A stretch of DNA of 6,702 nt from Gemmatimonadota bacterium. Its GTDB lineage: Bacteria > Gemmatimonadota > Gemmatimonadetes > Gemmatimonadales > Gemmatimonadaceae. The stretch lies in contig JAEUJK010000754.1 of the NCBI GenBank assembly GCA_016794735.1, positions 1 through 6,702 of the forward strand. The letters are read 5' to 3'. The position numbers were made by a program, and so were the translations under genes. This document shows positions 6,263 to 6,702 of the stretch, piece after piece (within the stretch, counting starts at the first letter, position 1; every line of letters begins with the position of its first letter). The notes beneath the pieces are model-generated. The model was given only the letters and a program-made list of their open reading frames with translations. It did no database searches and was not told the origin of the DNA.

Positions 6263-6292
6263 GGGACCCGGGGGGCGAGGGAACCGGTCCCG
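6262..6292. other. Imperfect dyad in the leader of the yjcH-actP unit
   Basis: The gap 6263-6357 between the partial plug-like gene and the DUF485 gene holds CGGGACC (6262-6268) and its inverse GGTCCCG (6286-6292), separated by 17 bases. The dyad covers the GTG start codon, where a ribosome site would be expected. It could be a weak hairpin affecting translation or chance in GC-rich DNA. I see no convincing sigma-70 promoter in this gap, so the unit may be read from upstream or from an unrecognised promoter type. Confidence 0.25.
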
Positions 6293-6357
6293 CGTTAGGC
6301 GGCGGTCACCGGCGGCGGGAACGTGTCACCCGACGCCCCATGCGGCAAGGCCCCGGC

Positions 6358-6702
6358 TCAGTACGCCCGCGTCCAGATGGCGATCACCGCACAGGCATCG
6401 TTCACGAACTCCACGGGGATCTGCGCCGTCCCGCGGTAGACCTCCATGAACTCGATGTCCCGCATCGGCACCATCTTGAGCGCGCTCGTGATCGGGTCGC
6501 TCCCCCGGTCCGCACCGAGGGCCGTCACCCGGATGCCGTCGATGTACACCTGCACCTTGGCGGTGCTCGGCGTCTCCCCCACCGTGCTCGCCGTCGTGCT
6601 GGTCACCGCCTCACCACCCTGCGCCTGGGCGAGGAGATTCCCGGGAAGCTCACCGGCGCACCGGGCGAAGGTGATCCCGTTGTCGCTCGCCCGGATCCCG
6701 GG
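6358..6702 (-). CDS. C-terminal part of a TonB-plug-like domain protein, 5' end cut by window edge
   Basis: The frame is open from the right edge to the TGA at 6360-6358, giving 114 residues of a longer protein. The end shows VYIDGIRV (52-59), then VPMRDIEFMEVYRGTAQIPVEF (78-99 of the fragment) and DACAVIAIWTRAY at the very end. This is the pattern of the plug domain of TonB-dependent receptors, as found at the C-terminus of proteins with a carboxypeptidase-regulatory-like repeat and no beta barrel. Such proteins are expected at the cell surface or periplasm; any specific role is unknown. Residues 34-47 form a Ser/Thr-rich linker before the plug-like strand. A GTG at 6606 inside the fragment could be read as a start, but the frame continues past it without a stop, so I treat the gene as truncated by the window. 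There is no barrel downstream, so it is not a complete TonB receptor. Confidence 0.7.
   Translation of the reverse strand, partial: PGIRASDNGITFARCAGELPGNLLAQAQGGEAVTSTTASTVGETPSTAKVQVYIDGIRVTALGADRGSDPITSALKMVPMRDIEFMEVYRGTAQIPVEFVNDACAVIAIWTRAY

Noticed and set aside
6358..6606. Complete 82-residue gene starting at GTG 6606
   Set aside because: The reading frame remains open upstream to the window edge and the plug-like domain is normally the end of a larger protein, so a truncated gene is more likely.

Overview
The window is about two-thirds G+C and gene-dense. It holds two partial genes at the edges and five complete ones in between. The codon use, the glycogen phosphorylase type and a TonB-plug-like protein ending in an 'IWTR' motif would suit an environmental, high-GC, diderm bacterium. 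Gemmatimonadota is my best guess, by resemblance only, because no rRNA or other marker gene is present.

Layout. On the minus strand at the left, glycogen phosphorylase (glgP, 3646-1490) is followed 13 bases later by glycogen synthase (glgA, 1476 to the left edge, 3' end missing). Together they look like one transcription unit for breaking down and building the glucan store. A 124-bp divergent intergenic region follows. From it a plus-strand pair is transcribed: a 136-residue four-helix membrane protein (3771-4181), and a 64-residue XRE/Cro-CI type DNA-binding protein (4178-4372) that overlaps it by four bases. A hairpin-rich stretch separates this pair from the convergent minus-strand pair: a DUF485/YjcH-like membrane protein (6262-5990) and an ActP-type cation/acetate symporter (5993-4404), also with a four-base overlap. 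At the right edge is the C-terminal end of a minus-strand protein with a TonB-plug-like fold (6702-6358).

The most interesting stretch is 3704-3746. Two similar dyads share the core AAGCAT(G/A)CTT, and their centres lie exactly 21 bp apart, about two helical turns. They sit on a strong-looking promoter (TTGACA, 17-bp spacer, TACTAT) for the membrane-protein/XRE pair. The first is a perfect 22-bp palindrome containing the -35 box; the second fills the spacer and runs into the -10 box. This is the arrangement expected of a promoter repressed by a small dimeric regulator. The XRE protein of the same operon is the natural candidate, which would make the pair self-regulating. The dyads also lie 58 bp or more upstream of glgP, so the same regulator could affect glycogen metabolism.

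The metabolic genes are otherwise ordinary: acetate uptake on one side, glucan storage and mobilisation on the other. I do not see a phage, defence, CRISPR or transposon system, and no large unexplained region. The long plus-strand open frames opposite glgP and glgA are antisense shadows of high-GC genes.
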